A stretch of DNA of 64,000 nucleotides from Pseudomonas wenzhouensis (lineage in GTDB: Bacteria > Pseudomonadota > Gammaproteobacteria > Pseudomonadales > Pseudomonadaceae), in the NCBI RefSeq assembly GCF_021029445.1, contig NZ_CP072610.1, positions 3,100,001 to 3,164,000 on the forward strand, read 5' to 3'. Each line of letters opens with the position of its first letter. The first letter of the stretch is position 1. Shown here in pieces: positions 17,077 through 28,106 of the stretch. A program made the position numbers and the translations under genes. Under the pieces are notes generated by a model. The model made no database searches. It was given only the letters and a program-made list of their open reading frames with translations, and was not told the origin of the DNA.

Positions 17077-18041
17077 TGCGCGACCTGGATCTCGACGCCC
17101 TGCAGGCGCAACTGGCCGGTACTCCGCTACAAGACTGGGCGTGTGAGCTGCCCGGTCAGCTCGACGCCAAACTGGCCATCGGTCACGGCGATCTGCCGCG
17201 CTGGTACGGTGCCGTGCAGGCGCTACCGGAGTTGCCGGTGAGCGAGGTAGAGCTGGTGCAACGCTTCGCCTTCGGCGGCGCCTGTGATGACGGCACGCGC
17301 GCGCAATTGAAAGCCGCACTGCAGGGGCTGATTCCCTGGCGCAAGGGCCCGTTCGAGCTATTCGGCGTGCATATCGACACCGAATGGCGTTCGGACTGGA
17401 AATGGCAGCGCGTCGCCCCGCATCTCGACCTGCATGGCAAGCGTATCCTCGACGTCGGCTGCGGCAACGGCTACTACATGTGGCGCATGCTCGGCGCCGG
17501 TGCCGACAGCGTGGTCGGCATCGACCCCAACTGGCTGTTTCTCTGCCAGTTCCTGGCGATGAAGCGTTACCTGCCTGATTACCCTGTCTGGCACCTGCCG
17601 CTGGCCTTCGAGGAACTGCCAGCCAAGCTGCAGGGCTTCGACACGGTGTTCTCCATGGGCGTGCTCTATCATCGTCGCTCGCCCATCGACCACCTGCTCG
17701 ACCTCAAGGACGCGCTGGTCAAGGGCGGCGAACTGGTGCTGGAAACCCTGGTGATCGAAGGCGATGCCGAGCAGGTGCTGGTGCCGGAAGATCGCTACGC
17801 GCAAATGCGCAACGTCTGGTTCCTACCCTCGGTGCCGGCGCTGGAGCGCTGGCTGCGCCGCGCCGGTTTCGAGGACGTGCGCTGCGTCGACGTCAGTCGC
17901 ACCTCGGTGGAGGAACAACGTGCGACCGAGTGGATGCGCTTCCAGTCGCTGCCCGAATTTCTCGATCCGGCCGATCACAGCCGCACCGTTGAAGGCCTGC
18001 CGGCACCGACCCGCGCCGTGCTGGTGGCGCGCAAGCCCTGA
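17073..18041 (+). CDS. cmoB: tRNA U34 carboxymethyltransferase CmoB
   Basis: 322 residues (E. coli 323). It transfers the carboxymethyl group from carboxy-SAM to 5-hydroxyuridine-34 of tRNA. The SAM-binding motif [16 protein letters not shown] lies at about 122-137; [20 protein letters not shown] and the [11 protein letters not shown] segment are hallmarks of CmoB. Its ATG overlaps the cmoA stop, so the two are coupled. Confidence 0.96.
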   Translation: MMRDLDLDALQAQLAGTPLQDWACELPGQLDAKLAIGHGDLPRWYGAVQALPELPVSEVELVQRFAFGGACDDGTRAQLKAALQGLIPWRKGPFELFGVHIDTEWRSDWKWQRVAPHLDLHGKRILDVGCGNGYYMWRMLGAGADSVVGIDPNWLFLCQFLAMKRYLPDYPVWHLPLAFEELPAKLQGFDTVFSMGVLYHRRSPIDHLLDLKDALVKGGELVLETLVIEGDAEQVLVPEDRYAQMRNVWFLPSVPALERWLRRAGFEDVRCVDVSRTSVEEQRATEWMRFQSLPEFLDPADHSRTVEGLPAPTRAVLVARKP

Positions 18042-18105
18042 GCTGAATCAACTCTCCGGTTACGCAATAGGATATGCTCACGGCTCGCGTCAACTTGCGA
18101 GTCAA

Positions 18106-18897
18106 ATGATGAGAACGGCCACCCTACTCCTGCTGTTTTCATGGCTCTTGCCCTCCACGGTGCAGGCCCTGCAGCTCTATACCGAGGAATATCCACCCGT
18201 CAGTTTCAGCAATCAGGGCAAGCCCGCCGGTATGGCCGTCGAGGTGGTCGAGGAACTGCTGCGGCGTGTCGACCAGACAGCCAGCTTGCAGGTAGTTCCC
18301 TGGGCCAGGGCCTATCGCATCGTCCAAACCACACCCGACACTGCCATCTTCCCCACCATACGTAACAGCCAGCGCCAACCACTGTTCAAATGGGTCGGCC
18401 CGATCATTCTGGCGCGCGACAACTTCTATGCTCTGCGGGGCTCAGGCATCGTCATCCGGGACAGCAAGGAGCTGGCAGCCTTTCGCGACATTGCCGTCCC
18501 ACGTGACTGGTTCAGCTATCAGGAGCTACAGGCCGCCGGCATGAAAAATCTGTTGGGGGTGAACGAACCGGTGCAGATGTTCCGCCTGCTGCGCAGCGGC
18601 CGGGTACCCCTGATCGTGGCGGACAATCTGAGCTTCTACGCACGCGGGGAAGCGGCGGAACAGGTCGATCACCTGCGTCCGGACGAAATCGAGGTCGCCT
18701 TCCCGTACCGAGATTCCTATGGCTACATCACCTTCTCACTCGACACCGACGATGCACTGATCCGCCGCTGGCAGGACGCCCTGGATGACATGAAGCGTGA
18801 CGGCAGTTTCAGCCGCATCCATCAACACTGGCTGCCGGGCGCCGAGGAACCGGGATTGCGCGAACCTGAGCGGCCCGGCGCTCCCCAAGCGCCCTGA
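18106..18897 (+). CDS. Periplasmic solute-binding protein, family 3 type
   Basis: About 263 residues with a clear signal peptide (MRTATLLLLFSWLLPSTVQA, cleavage near residue 21-22). The mature part begins LQLYTEEYPPVSF and contains PAGMAVEVVEELLRR and a C-terminal RWQDALDDMKRDGSFSRIHQ segment, characteristic of family 3 solute-binding proteins of the short, stand-alone Pseudomonas type. No permease or ATPase gene is nearby, so it may serve a signalling role or a distant transporter. ATG codons at 18106 and 18109 are both possible starts. It meets pdxJ tail to tail with a 6-bp gap. Confidence 0.85.
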   Translation: MMRTATLLLLFSWLLPSTVQALQLYTEEYPPVSFSNQGKPAGMAVEVVEELLRRVDQTASLQVVPWARAYRIVQTTPDTAIFPTIRNSQRQPLFKWVGPIILARDNFYALRGSGIVIRDSKELAAFRDIAVPRDWFSYQELQAAGMKNLLGVNEPVQMFRLLRSGRVPLIVADNLSFYARGEAAEQVDHLRPDEIEVAFPYRDSYGYITFSLDTDDALIRRWQDALDDMKRDGSFSRIHQHWLPGAEEPGLREPERPGAPQAP

Positions 18898-18903
18898 AAG
18901 CGC

Positions 18904-19650
18904 TTAGCCGCGCTCGGCAGCGGCGACGATCAGCGCCTTCATCTCGGCGACAGCCTGCTTGAAGCCGACGAACAGAGCGTGAGAGACCAGCGCATGGCCG
19001 ATGTTCAGCTCGTTGATCCCCGTGATCGCTGCCACCGCCTCGACGTTGTGGTAGTGCAGGCCGTGACCGGCGTTGACGATCAGCCCGTGGTTGAGGCCGC
19101 AGATCACTCCGTCACGAATCCGCGCCAGCTCCTGCGCCGCCTCTTCCGCCGTGTGGGCGTCGGCGTAGCGCCCGGTGTGCAGCTCGATGGCCGGCGCGCC
19201 GACGCGCATGGCCGCCTCGATCTGCCGTTCCTCGGCATCGATGAACAGCGACACTTCGCAGCCAGCCAGTGACAAGCGCTCCACCGCTGCGGCGATGCGC
19301 GCCTCCTGGCCAGCCACGTCCAGACCGCCTTCGGTGGTCAACTCCTGGCGGGTTTCCGGCACCAGGCAGACATGCGCCGGGCGAATCTGCTCGGCGAAAC
19401 CGAGCATGAAGTCGGTAACGCCCATCTCGAAGTTCATCCGCGTTTGCAACACGTCAGCCAGTACGCGCACATCGCGGTCCTGGATGTGCCGACGGTCTTC
19501 ACGCAGGTGCACGGTAATGCCGTCAGCACCGGCTTCTTCGGCGTCCAGCGCGGCCTTGACCGGGTCCGGGTAGCGCGTACCGCGAGCCTGACGCAGGGTG
19601 GCGACGTGGTCGATGTTCACGCCGAGCAGAATACGATTGGCCTCAGTCAC
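18904..19650 (-). CDS. pdxJ: Pyridoxine 5'-phosphate synthase PdxJ
   Basis: 248 residues. It condenses 1-deoxyxylulose 5-phosphate with 3-amino-2-oxopropyl phosphate in vitamin B6 synthesis. Signatures include [18 protein letters not shown] at the N-terminus, the [18 protein letters not shown] catalytic loop, and the [11 protein letters not shown] phosphate site. GTG start, overlapping the recO stop by 8 nt, so it ends the rnc-era-recO-pdxJ operon. PdxH of the same pathway is at 61.3 kb. Confidence 0.96.
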   Translation of the reverse strand: MTEANRILLGVNIDHVATLRQARGTRYPDPVKAALDAEEAGADGITVHLREDRRHIQDRDVRVLADVLQTRMNFEMGVTDFMLGFAEQIRPAHVCLVPETRQELTTEGGLDVAGQEARIAAAVERLSLAGCEVSLFIDAEERQIEAAMRVGAPAIELHTGRYADAHTAEEAAQELARIRDGVICGLNHGLIVNAGHGLHYHNVEAVAAITGINELNIGHALVSHALFVGFKQAVAEMKALIVAAAERG

Positions 19651-20332
19651 GCTTGGACTCCTTGAGCGTCATGAAAAGTTCGCGGCTGACCAGGGGCCTA
19701 CCGCCAAGATGGGGTGCCAGCGCCTGGCGCATCAGGCGCTTGGCCGCAGCCAGCGCGCCCGGCGTCTGCCAGTCGGCTTCGGCCATGGCCAGCAGTTCGC
19801 GGCCCTGAAATACCCCGGGTTGCAGTTGCAGTACCGGCACCAGGCCGATGTCCTGCTGCCAGCGATACAACCCGGCCGGATCGATGGGACTATCGTACTG
19901 ATCCCGATCCAGGGCGAAACCATAGCCCAAGTCATCCAGCAAACGCCATTCGAACGCACGCAGCAGCGGCTCCAGCGGCCGCCCGGCAGCCAGCGCCTGC
20001 AAAGTCAGGGCGTAGTGTTCGAGCATCGATGGATGCGGGTCTTCGGCGGGCAGCAGACGGATCAGCAACTCGTTGAGGTAAAGCCCGGAAAACAACGCTT
20101 CGCCGGTGAGCAGCAAGGGTATACCGACGCTTTCCAGGCGCCCAACGCTCTTCAGCTCGCCGCGCCCGCGCAGTTCCAGCTCCAGCGGGGCGAACGGCCG
20201 GGCAATGCTGCCGACCTTGCCGCGCGCGGCGCGCAGCACCGCGCGAATACGGCCCTGGGCAGTGAAGAAATCCACCAGGGCGCTGCTTTCCTTGTAGGGA
20301 CGGCTATGCAAGACATAAGCGGCAAGCTGCAC
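19643..20332 (-). CDS. recO: DNA repair protein RecO
   Basis: 229 residues if begun at the GTG at 20332, which has CTGAGG at a good distance; a TTG at 20350 adds six residues (MPEACN) with poorer support. N-terminal OB-fold with [19 protein letters not shown] and the [19 protein letters not shown] segment are typical RecO features. The protein anneals single strands and helps load RecA with RecR. It lies 51 bp after era. Confidence 0.93.
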   Translation of the reverse strand: MQLAAYVLHSRPYKESSALVDFFTAQGRIRAVLRAARGKVGSIARPFAPLELELRGRGELKSVGRLESVGIPLLLTGEALFSGLYLNELLIRLLPAEDPHPSMLEHYALTLQALAAGRPLEPLLRAFEWRLLDDLGYGFALDRDQYDSPIDPAGLYRWQQDIGLVPVLQLQPGVFQGRELLAMAEADWQTPGALAAAKRLMRQALAPHLGGRPLVSRELFMTLKESKRD

Positions 20333-20383
20333 GTTGCAAGCCTCAGGCAAAAGCCGCGCAGCACTGAGCTGGCGGCAGATGAC

Positions 20384-21283
20384 TCAATCCAGGTAACCCA
20401 ATGAACGCAGGGCGCGTTCGTCGTCGGACCAACCGCCTTTGACCTTGACCCAGAGGTTTAGCATCACCTTGGAGTCGAACATGGTTTCCATGTCCTTGCG
20501 CGCATCGGCACCAATGCGTTTGATGCGCTCGCCCTTGTCGCCGATGATGATCTTCTTCTGTCCGTCGCGCTCTACCAGGATCAGGCCGTGGATGTGCAGA
20601 ATGCGGCCTTCCTGCTTGAACTCTTCGATCTCCACGGTGATCTGGTACGGCAACTCGGCACCGAGCTGACGCATGATCTTCTCACGGATCAGTTCGGCTG
20701 CGAGGAAGCGGCTGGAGCGGTCGGTGATCTGGTCTTCCGGGTAGAAGTGTTCGGACTCCGGCAGGCGCTCACCCACCAGCTTCTCCAGAGTGTCTAGGTT
20801 CTGCCCCTGCAACGCGGAAATCGGCACGATCTCGGCCTGCGGCAACTGCTCGGCCAGCCAGTTCAGGTGCGGCAGCAGCTCGCTCTTGTCTTCCAGACGG
20901 TCGGCCTTGTTCACCGCCAGCAGGATCGGGCATTTGACGTGCTGCACCTTTTCCAGCACCAGCTGATCTTCATCGGTCCAGCGCGTACGGTCGACCACGA
21001 ACACCACCACATCGACGTCCTTCAGTGCGCTCGAGGCGCTGCGGTTCATGTAGCGGTTGAGCGCCTTGTCGTTGTGCTTGTGCAAACCCGGCGTATCGAC
21101 GTAGACAGCCTGCACGTTGCCTTCGGTCTTGATCCCGAGCATGTTGTGACGGGTGGTCTGCGGTTTGCGCGAAGTGATCGCCAGCTTCTGCCCTAGGATG
21201 TGGTTGAGCAACGTCGACTTGCCCACGTTGGGCCGGCCGACGATGGCGACGTAGCCGCAGCGCGTTACAGGTGCATCAGTCAT
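20384..21283 (-). CDS. era: GTPase Era
   Basis: 299 residues from ATG at 21283, which has GGAG at 7-nt spacing; an ATG two codons earlier (21289) is less well placed. GTPase motifs: GRPNVGKST (G1), DTPGLH (G3), NKADRL (G4), with a C-terminal KH domain ([24 protein letters not shown]). Era binds 16S rRNA and is needed for 30S assembly. Overlaps the rnc stop by 8 nt. Confidence 0.96.
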   Translation of the reverse strand: MTDAPVTRCGYVAIVGRPNVGKSTLLNHILGQKLAITSRKPQTTRHNMLGIKTEGNVQAVYVDTPGLHKHNDKALNRYMNRSASSALKDVDVVVFVVDRTRWTDEDQLVLEKVQHVKCPILLAVNKADRLEDKSELLPHLNWLAEQLPQAEIVPISALQGQNLDTLEKLVGERLPESEHFYPEDQITDRSSRFLAAELIREKIMRQLGAELPYQITVEIEEFKQEGRILHIHGLILVERDGQKKIIIGDKGERIKRIGADARKDMETMFDSKVMLNLWVKVKGGWSDDERALRSLGYLD

Positions 21284-21965
21284 TGCCATTCTCCACCCCG
21301 AGGGCGATCAGCGCCGCAGCCGCAGCGACCTGCTCGGCGATACGCCGGCTGCCGCCCTGGCCCAGGGTCTTTTCATTAAGCAGGGAAACCTGGCACTCGA
21401 CCATGAAGGTACGGCAGTGCGGCTCACCCTGAATGTCCACCACCTCGTAACGAGGCAGTTCACAGGCACGTGACTGCAGAAACTCCTGCAGCCGCGTTTT
21501 CGGATCCTTGTTGGTGTCGACCAGGGTCAGGCCATCGAGCTCGCCGGTCAGCCAGTCCAGCACGCGCTCACGCGCGGCGTCCATGCCGGCATCCAGGTAG
21601 ATGGCACCGATCAGCGCTTCGAGCGCATCGGCGAGGATCGACTCACGACGAAAACCACCGCTCTTCAGCTCACCGGAGCCCAGGCGCAGGTATTCGCCAA
21701 GTTCAAAACCACGGGCCAGCACGGCCAGCGTCTCGCCCTTGACCAGGCGCGCACGCAGGCGCGACAACTGGCCCTCACGGGCTTGCGGGAAACGCTCGAA
21801 CAGCGCTTCACCTGCTACGAAATTGAGGATGGCATCACCGAGAAATTCCAGCCGCTCATTGTTGCGGCCGGCGAAACTGCGATGGGTCAGGGCCAGAACC
21901 ATCAGGTCCTGGTCCTTGAAGCGATAGCCGAGCTTGCGCTCGAGGCGGGAAAGGTCAGGGTTCAC
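21276..21965 (-). CDS. rnc: Ribonuclease III
   Basis: 229 residues. RNase III signature [15 protein letters not shown] near residues 36-50, catalytic Asp and Glu in the second acidic cluster ([16 protein letters not shown]), and a C-terminal dsRNA-binding domain ([11 protein letters not shown] ... [22 protein letters not shown]). It processes rRNA and other double-stranded RNA. GTG start overlapping the stop of the DUF4845 gene (GTGA). Confidence 0.96.
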   Translation of the reverse strand: MNPDLSRLERKLGYRFKDQDLMVLALTHRSFAGRNNERLEFLGDAILNFVAGEALFERFPQAREGQLSRLRARLVKGETLAVLARGFELGEYLRLGSGELKSGGFRRESILADALEALIGAIYLDAGMDAARERVLDWLTGELDGLTLVDTNKDPKTRLQEFLQSRACELPRYEVVDIQGEPHCRTFMVECQVSLLNEKTLGQGGSRRIAEQVAAAAALIALGVENGND

Positions 21966-22339
21966 GGCATTCGTACACGAAATTCTTTATCGAAATTGAC
22001 CACCAGATCGAGGTTCTCGATCAGCGGCTCACGTTTTTCATATTTGAGGTGAGCGCGGAATTCATTGTTCTCCTGCGTCACCTTGAGCACATCACGCAGG
22101 TTCAGATCACGGATATTGTTGACCTGCATCCCCTTGCTGACGTGGTTGTAAAACTCGCCGACGGTACGAACATCTGCAGCCTTGTCGGTTTCGACCGAGG
22201 TGATGATCTTCTCCAGCGACATGTAATCCATATAGTGCGGCAACATCTTGAACGCGGTGCTGGCAAAAAATGCCACCACGGCCAGAACCACCAGCCAACC
22301 CAGAATGGAAAGCCCCTGCTGCGAGCGCGCGAAAGTCAT
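21962..22339 (-). CDS. DUF4845 membrane-anchored protein
   Basis: 125 residues from ATG at 22339 (GGGGAT upstream); the TTG at 22351 is rejected. An N-terminal helix ([18 protein letters not shown]) anchors a soluble domain of about 90 residues with [21 protein letters not shown]. Proteins of this family lie between lepB and rnc in many gammaproteobacteria. Function unknown. It is coupled to rnc by a GTGA overlap. Confidence 0.85.
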   Translation of the reverse strand: MTFARSQQGLSILGWLVVLAVVAFFASTAFKMLPHYMDYMSLEKIITSVETDKAADVRTVGEFYNHVSKGMQVNNIRDLNLRDVLKVTQENNEFRAHLKYEKREPLIENLDLVVNFDKEFRVRMP

Positions 22340-22427
22340 GTGTATCCCCAATGAACGGTCTTGTCGGAAAGCCTGACGGCTACGCTATTTATAGCCTGTG
22401 GCGCTGTATTGAACAGCGCGCCAGTGC

Positions 22428-23282
22428 TCAATGAATCAGGCCGACCCGCGAGAAATTGGGCAGATTGCCGGTCTTGGGTTCCGGCCAGCTCATCCAGATG
22501 GCGAAGGCCTTGCCGACGATATGATCGTCCGGAACCATGCCCCACAGTTCCTGAGGGATATGGCGGTCACGCCAGTAACGGCTGTCGTTGGAGTTGTCGC
22601 GGTTGTCGCCCATCATGAAGTAGTGCCCTTCGGGCACCACCCATTGGCCACCGGGCTCACGGCGCATGCGGGTCATTTCCTTGCGGATGGTGTGCTCGGC
22701 CTGGCCCAGGCGCTCCTGGTAGAGCATCGCGCCACCCAGGCTACCCGGCTCTTCACTGATCAGCGTCTCGGCCACCGGCTCGCCATTGACCAGCAAACGC
22801 TTGCTCTGGGTGTACTCGATGCGATCCCCCGGCAACCCCACCACACGCTTGATGTAGTTGATACGGGGATCGCTGGGGTAGCGGAATACCATCACATCGC
22901 CGCGCTGCGGGTTGTCCACTTCGATGATCTTCTGGTCGATCACCGGCAGGCGAATGCCGTAGGCGAACTTGTTGACCAGAATGAAGTCGCCCACTTCCAG
23001 GGTCGGCTTCATCGACCCGGACGGAATCTGGAACGGCTCGACCAGGAACGAACGCAACACCAGCACGATGGCCAGCACCGGGAAAAAGGACTTGCCGTAC
23101 TCGACCAGCAAGGGTTCCTTGCTCAGGCGCTCCAGCACCCTGTCGTCGGGATCGTCGACCCGCCCCTGGTACGCCGCAATCGCCGCACGGCGGCGCGGAG
23201 CCAGCAGAATCAGATCGATCAGGGCCAGGAAGCCGCAAACGGCGACCGCGATAACCAACAGGAGCGGGAAATTGATCGACAT
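22428..23282 (-). CDS. lepB: Signal peptidase I
   Basis: 284 residues, the length of P. aeruginosa LepB. Two N-terminal membrane segments, then the Ser/Lys catalytic dyad: serine in PSGSMKPTLEVGD and lysine in NYIKRVVGLPGDRI, with the C-terminal MMGDNRDNSNDSRYW box. It removes signal peptides at the periplasmic face. Six bp after the lepA stop. Confidence 0.97.
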   Translation of the reverse strand: MSINFPLLLVIAVAVCGFLALIDLILLAPRRRAAIAAYQGRVDDPDDRVLERLSKEPLLVEYGKSFFPVLAIVLVLRSFLVEPFQIPSGSMKPTLEVGDFILVNKFAYGIRLPVIDQKIIEVDNPQRGDVMVFRYPSDPRINYIKRVVGLPGDRIEYTQSKRLLVNGEPVAETLISEEPGSLGGAMLYQERLGQAEHTIRKEMTRMRREPGGQWVVPEGHYFMMGDNRDNSNDSRYWRDRHIPQELWGMVPDDHIVGKAFAIWMSWPEPKTGNLPNFSRVGLIH

Positions 23283-23288
23283 AGAGCC

Positions 23289-25088
23289 TTAGCTATCCAA
23301 CCTGAGCACCGCGAGGAAGGCTTCCTGTGGAATTTCCACGTTGCCGACCTGCTTCATGCGTTTCTTACCGGCCTTCTGCTTTTCGAGCAGTTTCTTCTTA
23401 CGGCTCACGTCGCCACCGTAACATTTGGCCAGTACGTTCTTTCTGAGCGCCTTGACAGTGGTGCGCGCGATGATCTGGCCGCCAATGGCTGCCTGGATCG
23501 CCACATCGAACATCTGCCGAGGAATCAGTTCCTTCATCTTCTCGGTCAACGCGCGGCCTTTGTAGGCGGCGTTGTCGCGGTGCACGATCAGCGCCAGGGC
23601 ATCGACCTTGTCGCCGTTGATCAACACGTCAAGCTTGACCAGATTGGCCGACTGGTAGCGGTCGAAATGATAGTCCAGCGAGGCATAACCGCGGCTGGTC
23701 GACTTCAGACGGTCGAAGAAGTCCAGCACTACTTCGTTCATCGGCAGGTCGTAGCGAACCTGAACCTGCGAACCGAGGAATTGCATGTCACGCTGCACAC
23801 CACGCTTCTCGATGCACAGGGTAATCACGTTACCCAGGTGCTCCTGCGGCACCAGAATGGTGGCGGTGACGATCGGTTCGCGGAAGTCAGCCACAGCCGA
23901 GACGTCCGGCAGCTTGGACGGGTTGTCGACGGTGATGGTTTCACCGGTCTTGAGCTCGATCTCGTAGATCACGCTCGGCGCAGTGGTGATCAGGTCCAGG
24001 TCGTACTCGCGCTCCAGGCGCTCCTGGATGATCTCCATGTGCAGCATGCCGAGGAAACCGCAACGGAAGCCAAAGCCCAGCGCATCGGAACTTTCCGGCG
24101 CATATTGCAGTGACGAATCGTTGAGGGTCAGCTTCTGCAGGGCATCGCGGAAGTCCTCGAAATCATCGGAGCTGACCGGGAACAGGCCCGCGTAGACCTG
24201 CGGCTGGATCTTCTTGAAGCCCGGCAGCACTTCGACCTCGGGGGTCGAGGACAGGGTCAGGGTGTCACCGACCGGCGCACCGTGAATGTCCTTGATGCTG
24301 GCGATGATGAAGCCCACTTCACCGGCTTTCAGATCAGCGGTGGCGGTGTGCTTCGGGGTGAAGACACCGACGCTGTCGACCAGGTGCACCTTGCCGGTGG
24401 ACTTGACCAGAATCTTGTCGCCCTTCTTCACCCGCCCCTGGCGCACACGCACCAGCGAGACCACGCCCAGGTAGTTGTCGAACCAGGAATCGATGATCAG
24501 CGCCTGCAGCGGCGCATCGATCTCGCCGGTCGGCGCCGGAATGGTCTGCACCAGGCGTTCGAGCACCTCGTCCACGCCCATGCCGCTCTTGGCACTGCAG
24601 GCCACGGCGTCGGTGGCATCGATGCCGATGATCTTCTCGATCTCGTCCTTGACGCGATCCGGGTCGGCCTGCGGCAGGTCCATCTTGTTCAGCACGGGCA
24701 TCACTTCCAGCCCCTGCTCGATGGCGGTGTAACAGTTGGCAACCGACTGCGCCTCGACGCCCTGGCCGGCATCGACCACCAGCAATGCACCTTCGCACGC
24801 CGCCAGCGAGCGCGAGACTTCATAGGTGAAGTCCACGTGACCGGGGGTATCGATGAAGTTCAGCTGATAGGTTTTACCGTCCTGCGCCTTGTAATGCAGC
24901 GTGACGCTGTGAGCCTTGATGGTAATGCCGCGTTCACGCTCCAGATCCATGGAGTCCAGAACCTGAGCCTCCATTTCACGCGCGGTGAGGCCGCCGCACA
25001 TCTGGATGAAACGGTCAGCCAAGGTGGACTTGCCGTGGTCAATGTGGGCAATGATGGAAAAATTGCGGATATGACTCAGGTCACTCAC
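23289..25088 (-). CDS. lepA: Elongation factor 4 (LepA)
   Basis: 599 residues, the standard length. GTPase motifs [17 protein letters not shown] and [10 protein letters not shown] are followed by EF-G-like domains and the LepA C-terminal domain rich in lysine ([23 protein letters not shown]). It acts on stalled ribosomes and initiation. GTG start. It shares orientation with lepB, its usual operon partner. A mucD terminator separates it from the stress operon upstream. Confidence 0.97.
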   Translation of the reverse strand: MSDLSHIRNFSIIAHIDHGKSTLADRFIQMCGGLTAREMEAQVLDSMDLERERGITIKAHSVTLHYKAQDGKTYQLNFIDTPGHVDFTYEVSRSLAACEGALLVVDAGQGVEAQSVANCYTAIEQGLEVMPVLNKMDLPQADPDRVKDEIEKIIGIDATDAVACSAKSGMGVDEVLERLVQTIPAPTGEIDAPLQALIIDSWFDNYLGVVSLVRVRQGRVKKGDKILVKSTGKVHLVDSVGVFTPKHTATADLKAGEVGFIIASIKDIHGAPVGDTLTLSSTPEVEVLPGFKKIQPQVYAGLFPVSSDDFEDFRDALQKLTLNDSSLQYAPESSDALGFGFRCGFLGMLHMEIIQERLEREYDLDLITTAPSVIYEIELKTGETITVDNPSKLPDVSAVADFREPIVTATILVPQEHLGNVITLCIEKRGVQRDMQFLGSQVQVRYDLPMNEVVLDFFDRLKSTSRGYASLDYHFDRYQSANLVKLDVLINGDKVDALALIVHRDNAAYKGRALTEKMKELIPRQMFDVAIQAAIGGQIIARTTVKALRKNVLAKCYGGDVSRKKKLLEKQKAGKKRMKQVGNVEIPQEAFLAVLRLDS

Positions 25089-25186
25089 AGATCAACACTC
25101 AAAGAAGGCACGGGCAAGACGCTTGCCGAAAATAGCCGGGGATTGTACCCGATCCCTCGCGACCACGTCACGTCTGGCGCAGAGAC

Positions 25187-25216
25187 GCAGAAGGGCGCTC
25201 GAAAGCGCCCTTCTGC
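25187..25216 (-). terminator. mucD (algU operon) terminator
   Basis: A 13-bp perfect stem GCAGAAGGGCGCT/AGCGCCCTTCTGC with a CGAA loop, 15 bp after the mucD stop. No T run follows on the minus strand, but the stem is very stable. Confidence 0.75.
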
Positions 25217-25231
25217 GGTATTGCCGGAGGA

Positions 25232-26656
25232 TTACTCGGCCAGCTTGAAGGTGATGAAGCTGGCACGCCCCTGACGCAGCACGCGCATGGACACCGAACG
25301 ATTCTTCGGCAACTCCTGAGCTACTGCAGCGAAGGTGGCGGTGGAATCGATGGCCTGATTGTTCAGGTGCGTGATCACGTCACCAGGGCGCAGGCCGATC
25401 ATCGCTGCCGGGCCGCTGAGCACTTCCTTGACCACCACGCCGCCCTTGAGGTCGAGGCCCTTCTTCTGCTCGGCCGTCAGCTCAACGACGCTCACCCCCA
25501 GACGATTACTGCTGCGCTCGCCACCCTGAGCCGAGCCGGATGAGGCCAGCTCCTGCCCCTCTTCCGGCAGCGTGCCGACCGTCACATCGAGCTTCCTGCG
25601 GGAGCCGTCGCGAACCACGTTCAGCTCGGCCTTCTCACCGGGCTTCAAGCCACCGACCAGATGCGGCAGGTCAGCCGACATGATGATCGGCTTGCCATTG
25701 AGGCTGAGAATCACGTCACCGACCTGCAGGCCACCCTTGTCCGCAGGGCCATCTTCAAGCACCTGCGCGACCAGCGCGCCAGCCGGCTTGTCGAGACCGA
25801 AGGACTCGGCCAGATCCTTGTTCACTTCCTGAATCACCACACCGAGCCAGCCGCGCGTGACCTTGCCGTCAGCCTTGAGCTGGTCGGCCACCTGCATGGC
25901 CACTTCCATCGGAATGGCGAAGGACAATCCCATGAAACCGCCGGAACGGGTGAAGATCTGCGAGTTGATACCGACCACTTCACCCTTCAGGTTGAACAGC
26001 GGGCCGCCGGAGTTACCGGGGTTGATCGCCACATCGGTCTGGATGAACGGCACGTAGCTGTCGCTTGGCAGGTTACGCCCCTTGGCACTGACGATACCGG
26101 CCGTCACCGAATGATCGAAACCGAACGGCGAACCGATGGCCAGCACCCACTCGCCAACCTTGAGGTCATCGGCCTTGCCCAGGCGCACCACGGGCAAATC
26201 CTTGCCCTCGACCTTGAGCAGCGCGACGTCACTGCGCGGGTCTGCGCCGATGAGCTTGGCTTCCAGTTCGCTACGGTCGGACAGACGCACGATGATCTCA
26301 TCGGCATCGGCAACCACATGATTGTTGGTCATGATGTAGCCATCGGGGGAAATGATGAAGCCGGAGCCCAACGACTGCGCCTCACGCTGGCGGCCGCCCG
26401 GATTACGCGGCGCCTGCGGAATGCTGCGCTCGAAGAACTCGCGGAACATCGGCGGCAGGCCTTCCAGATCAGGCAGCGCCGGATGGCCGGCAACGGCGCG
26501 CTCGGGCATCTTCTGCCGGGTACTGATATTGACCACCGCAGGCGAGGCTTCCTCTACCAGATCAGTGAAATCAGGCAGGCTGGCCTGAGCCAACAAGCTC
26601 TGTCCCCAGAGCAAGGCAACCGCCAACAACGGCGCAATGGACTTGAGCTTTCTCAT
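25232..26656 (-). CDS. mucD: Periplasmic serine protease MucD (DegP/HtrA-like)
   Basis: 474 residues from ATG at 26656 (GGGGAG upstream), matching P. aeruginosa MucD; the 520-residue reading extends wrongly upstream. Signal peptide about 1-25. Trypsin-like triad His113 (NNHVV), Asp143 (RSDVALLKV), Ser216 (NPGNSGGPL), then two PDZ domains beginning about residues 255 and 370. It degrades misfolded envelope proteins and lowers AlgU activity. Last gene of algU-mucABCD. Confidence 0.96.
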   Translation of the reverse strand: MRKLKSIAPLLAVALLWGQSLLAQASLPDFTDLVEEASPAVVNISTRQKMPERAVAGHPALPDLEGLPPMFREFFERSIPQAPRNPGGRQREAQSLGSGFIISPDGYIMTNNHVVADADEIIVRLSDRSELEAKLIGADPRSDVALLKVEGKDLPVVRLGKADDLKVGEWVLAIGSPFGFDHSVTAGIVSAKGRNLPSDSYVPFIQTDVAINPGNSGGPLFNLKGEVVGINSQIFTRSGGFMGLSFAIPMEVAMQVADQLKADGKVTRGWLGVVIQEVNKDLAESFGLDKPAGALVAQVLEDGPADKGGLQVGDVILSLNGKPIIMSADLPHLVGGLKPGEKAELNVVRDGSRRKLDVTVGTLPEEGQELASSGSAQGGERSSNRLGVSVVELTAEQKKGLDLKGGVVVKEVLSGPAAMIGLRPGDVITHLNNQAIDSTATFAAVAQELPKNRSVSMRVLRQGRASFITFKLAE

Positions 26657-26691
26657 CGAACGACAACTCCCCATGTAAAACGCGAACACAC

Positions 26692-27147
26692 TCAACACAC
26701 CACCGGCGCAGGCACCAGCAGCGTACGTAGGACAACGGGTTGCAAGGCAGGGTTCTCGGCAACGCGGGCAGCGTGCCAGCGCACCAGCAGCCAACTGAGC
26801 AACAGACCACTCAGGCCGGCGACAATCACCAACGGCTCAGGCAGCATCAAGCCATCCGCCAGCAGCGCAGCAGCGAACAGACCAAGAAGAGGAAGTAGGT
26901 AGACAAGAATCGAGCTGCGCACCAACAGATCTTCGCGCACCCCGATGATCACGGTATCACCAACGGCCAGTTGCACCTGGGTCAGCGCGCGAACATAACC
27001 ACGCTGACGCCCCACGCCGAGACGATCCATCAGCCCCTGACCACAGGCTGCATTGGCCGAACAACTGGAACAGGTGCTCTTGCGCAGGGTCTCGACCCAG
27101 ACAGCGCCAGGCTCGAGCGACACGACACGCCCCTGCTCCTCGATCAT
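26692..27147 (-). CDS. mucC: MucC (RseC-family membrane protein)
   Basis: 151 residues. N-terminal cytoplasmic part with a cysteine cluster CSSCSANAACGQG (Cys26, 29, 35) and two membrane helices in the C-terminal half (about 78-96 and 103-121). RseC/MucC proteins adjust the extracytoplasmic stress response and, in E. coli, help reduce SoxR; role here inferred. ATGA overlap with mucB. Confidence 0.92.
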   Translation of the reverse strand: MIEEQGRVVSLEPGAVWVETLRKSTCSSCSANAACGQGLMDRLGVGRQRGYVRALTQVQLAVGDTVIIGVREDLLVRSSILVYLLPLLGLFAAALLADGLMLPEPLVIVAGLSGLLLSWLLVRWHAARVAENPALQPVVLRTLLVPAPVVC

Positions 27148-28091
27148 TGACTGGCCTGTTCAGGGGCTCCGGCACGTACTGACAACGCAATGCGCTCGGC
27201 AGTGCCCAGAGGAATCTCACCTACGACCGTGACCATCACATCACCGGACTCTGTACTCATGCGCCTGGAAACGGCGACCGTCGGCCCCAGCTGACTGCGT
27301 GCATCTTCGACACCGGCGCCCTGCAAAGGCTCGATGAACACCGAGAACCGCGCCAGCCCGTCGCCGTACATCAGATAGGCGACAGGGGCATCTGCAGCAG
27401 AGCCACGACGCAGTTGCGCCGTATTCAGGACAAACCCCGGCGGCAGCCAATCCGAGCGCCAGCGACCGTCTGCCATGCTGTCAGCAGGTTTTAGGCGCAC
27501 CGGCTTGCAATTCGAGCTTGGCTGCATGGCATCCGCAACAGGCGTGGAAATATCCAGTTGAGTGAACTGGAAGCGCTCGAGGAGCTGGCCACGCTCGTTG
27601 AGCAAGAGCGACTTCAGCGGCAGACCGGTGTCCCGGTCAAGATGCAACTCAAAGCCGTATCGGTGCTGATCCCTGGGCGTCAGCACCAGGACAATGGTCG
27701 GTCGATTGGCGATGCGTGACTGGCCGACGATACGCATGTCATACCAGTTACCCAGCTGCTCTGCATCCAGATGACGCGCAGGCCATGACTGCCCGTCACT
27801 GATCTGTTCGGCCAGTGCTCCGGTGATGCACTGCGCCTGTCCATCGACTTTCAACACCTCCTGCGCAGGGCCGTCGAGCTGCAGAAGGCGCTCACGAACC
27901 TCGCCCCCCTCATCCACCCGATGCCATACCGCATGAGTGGAGAAGCTTCCGTTGCGTTCATAAATGAACGTGCCCTGGAAGCTTTGCTGACGCTCAGCCA
28001 CAGCAAGGCGACCGAGCAAATCCTGCACATCGGAGGCCTGAACCGGCAGAGCCAGCAGACCTCCGAGAACGTAGAGGGGGATTGCGCGCAT
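27144..28091 (-). CDS. mucB: MucB (RseB), periplasmic guard of the anti-sigma factor
   Basis: 315 residues (316 in P. aeruginosa). Signal peptide with cleavage after about residue 18 (LLALPVQA), then the N-terminal LolA-like domain (SFQGTFIYERNGSFSTHAVWHRVDEGG) and a C-terminal MucA-binding domain. It shields the periplasmic tail of MucA from AlgW until lipid or LPS signals displace it. Fifteen bp after mucA. Confidence 0.95.
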   Translation of the reverse strand: MRAIPLYVLGGLLALPVQASDVQDLLGRLAVAERQQSFQGTFIYERNGSFSTHAVWHRVDEGGEVRERLLQLDGPAQEVLKVDGQAQCITGALAEQISDGQSWPARHLDAEQLGNWYDMRIVGQSRIANRPTIVLVLTPRDQHRYGFELHLDRDTGLPLKSLLLNERGQLLERFQFTQLDISTPVADAMQPSSNCKPVRLKPADSMADGRWRSDWLPPGFVLNTAQLRRGSAADAPVAYLMYGDGLARFSVFIEPLQGAGVEDARSQLGPTVAVSRRMSTESGDVMVTVVGEIPLGTAERIALSVRAGAPEQASQ

Positions 28092-28106
28092 GAGACTCCT
28101 TAGCGC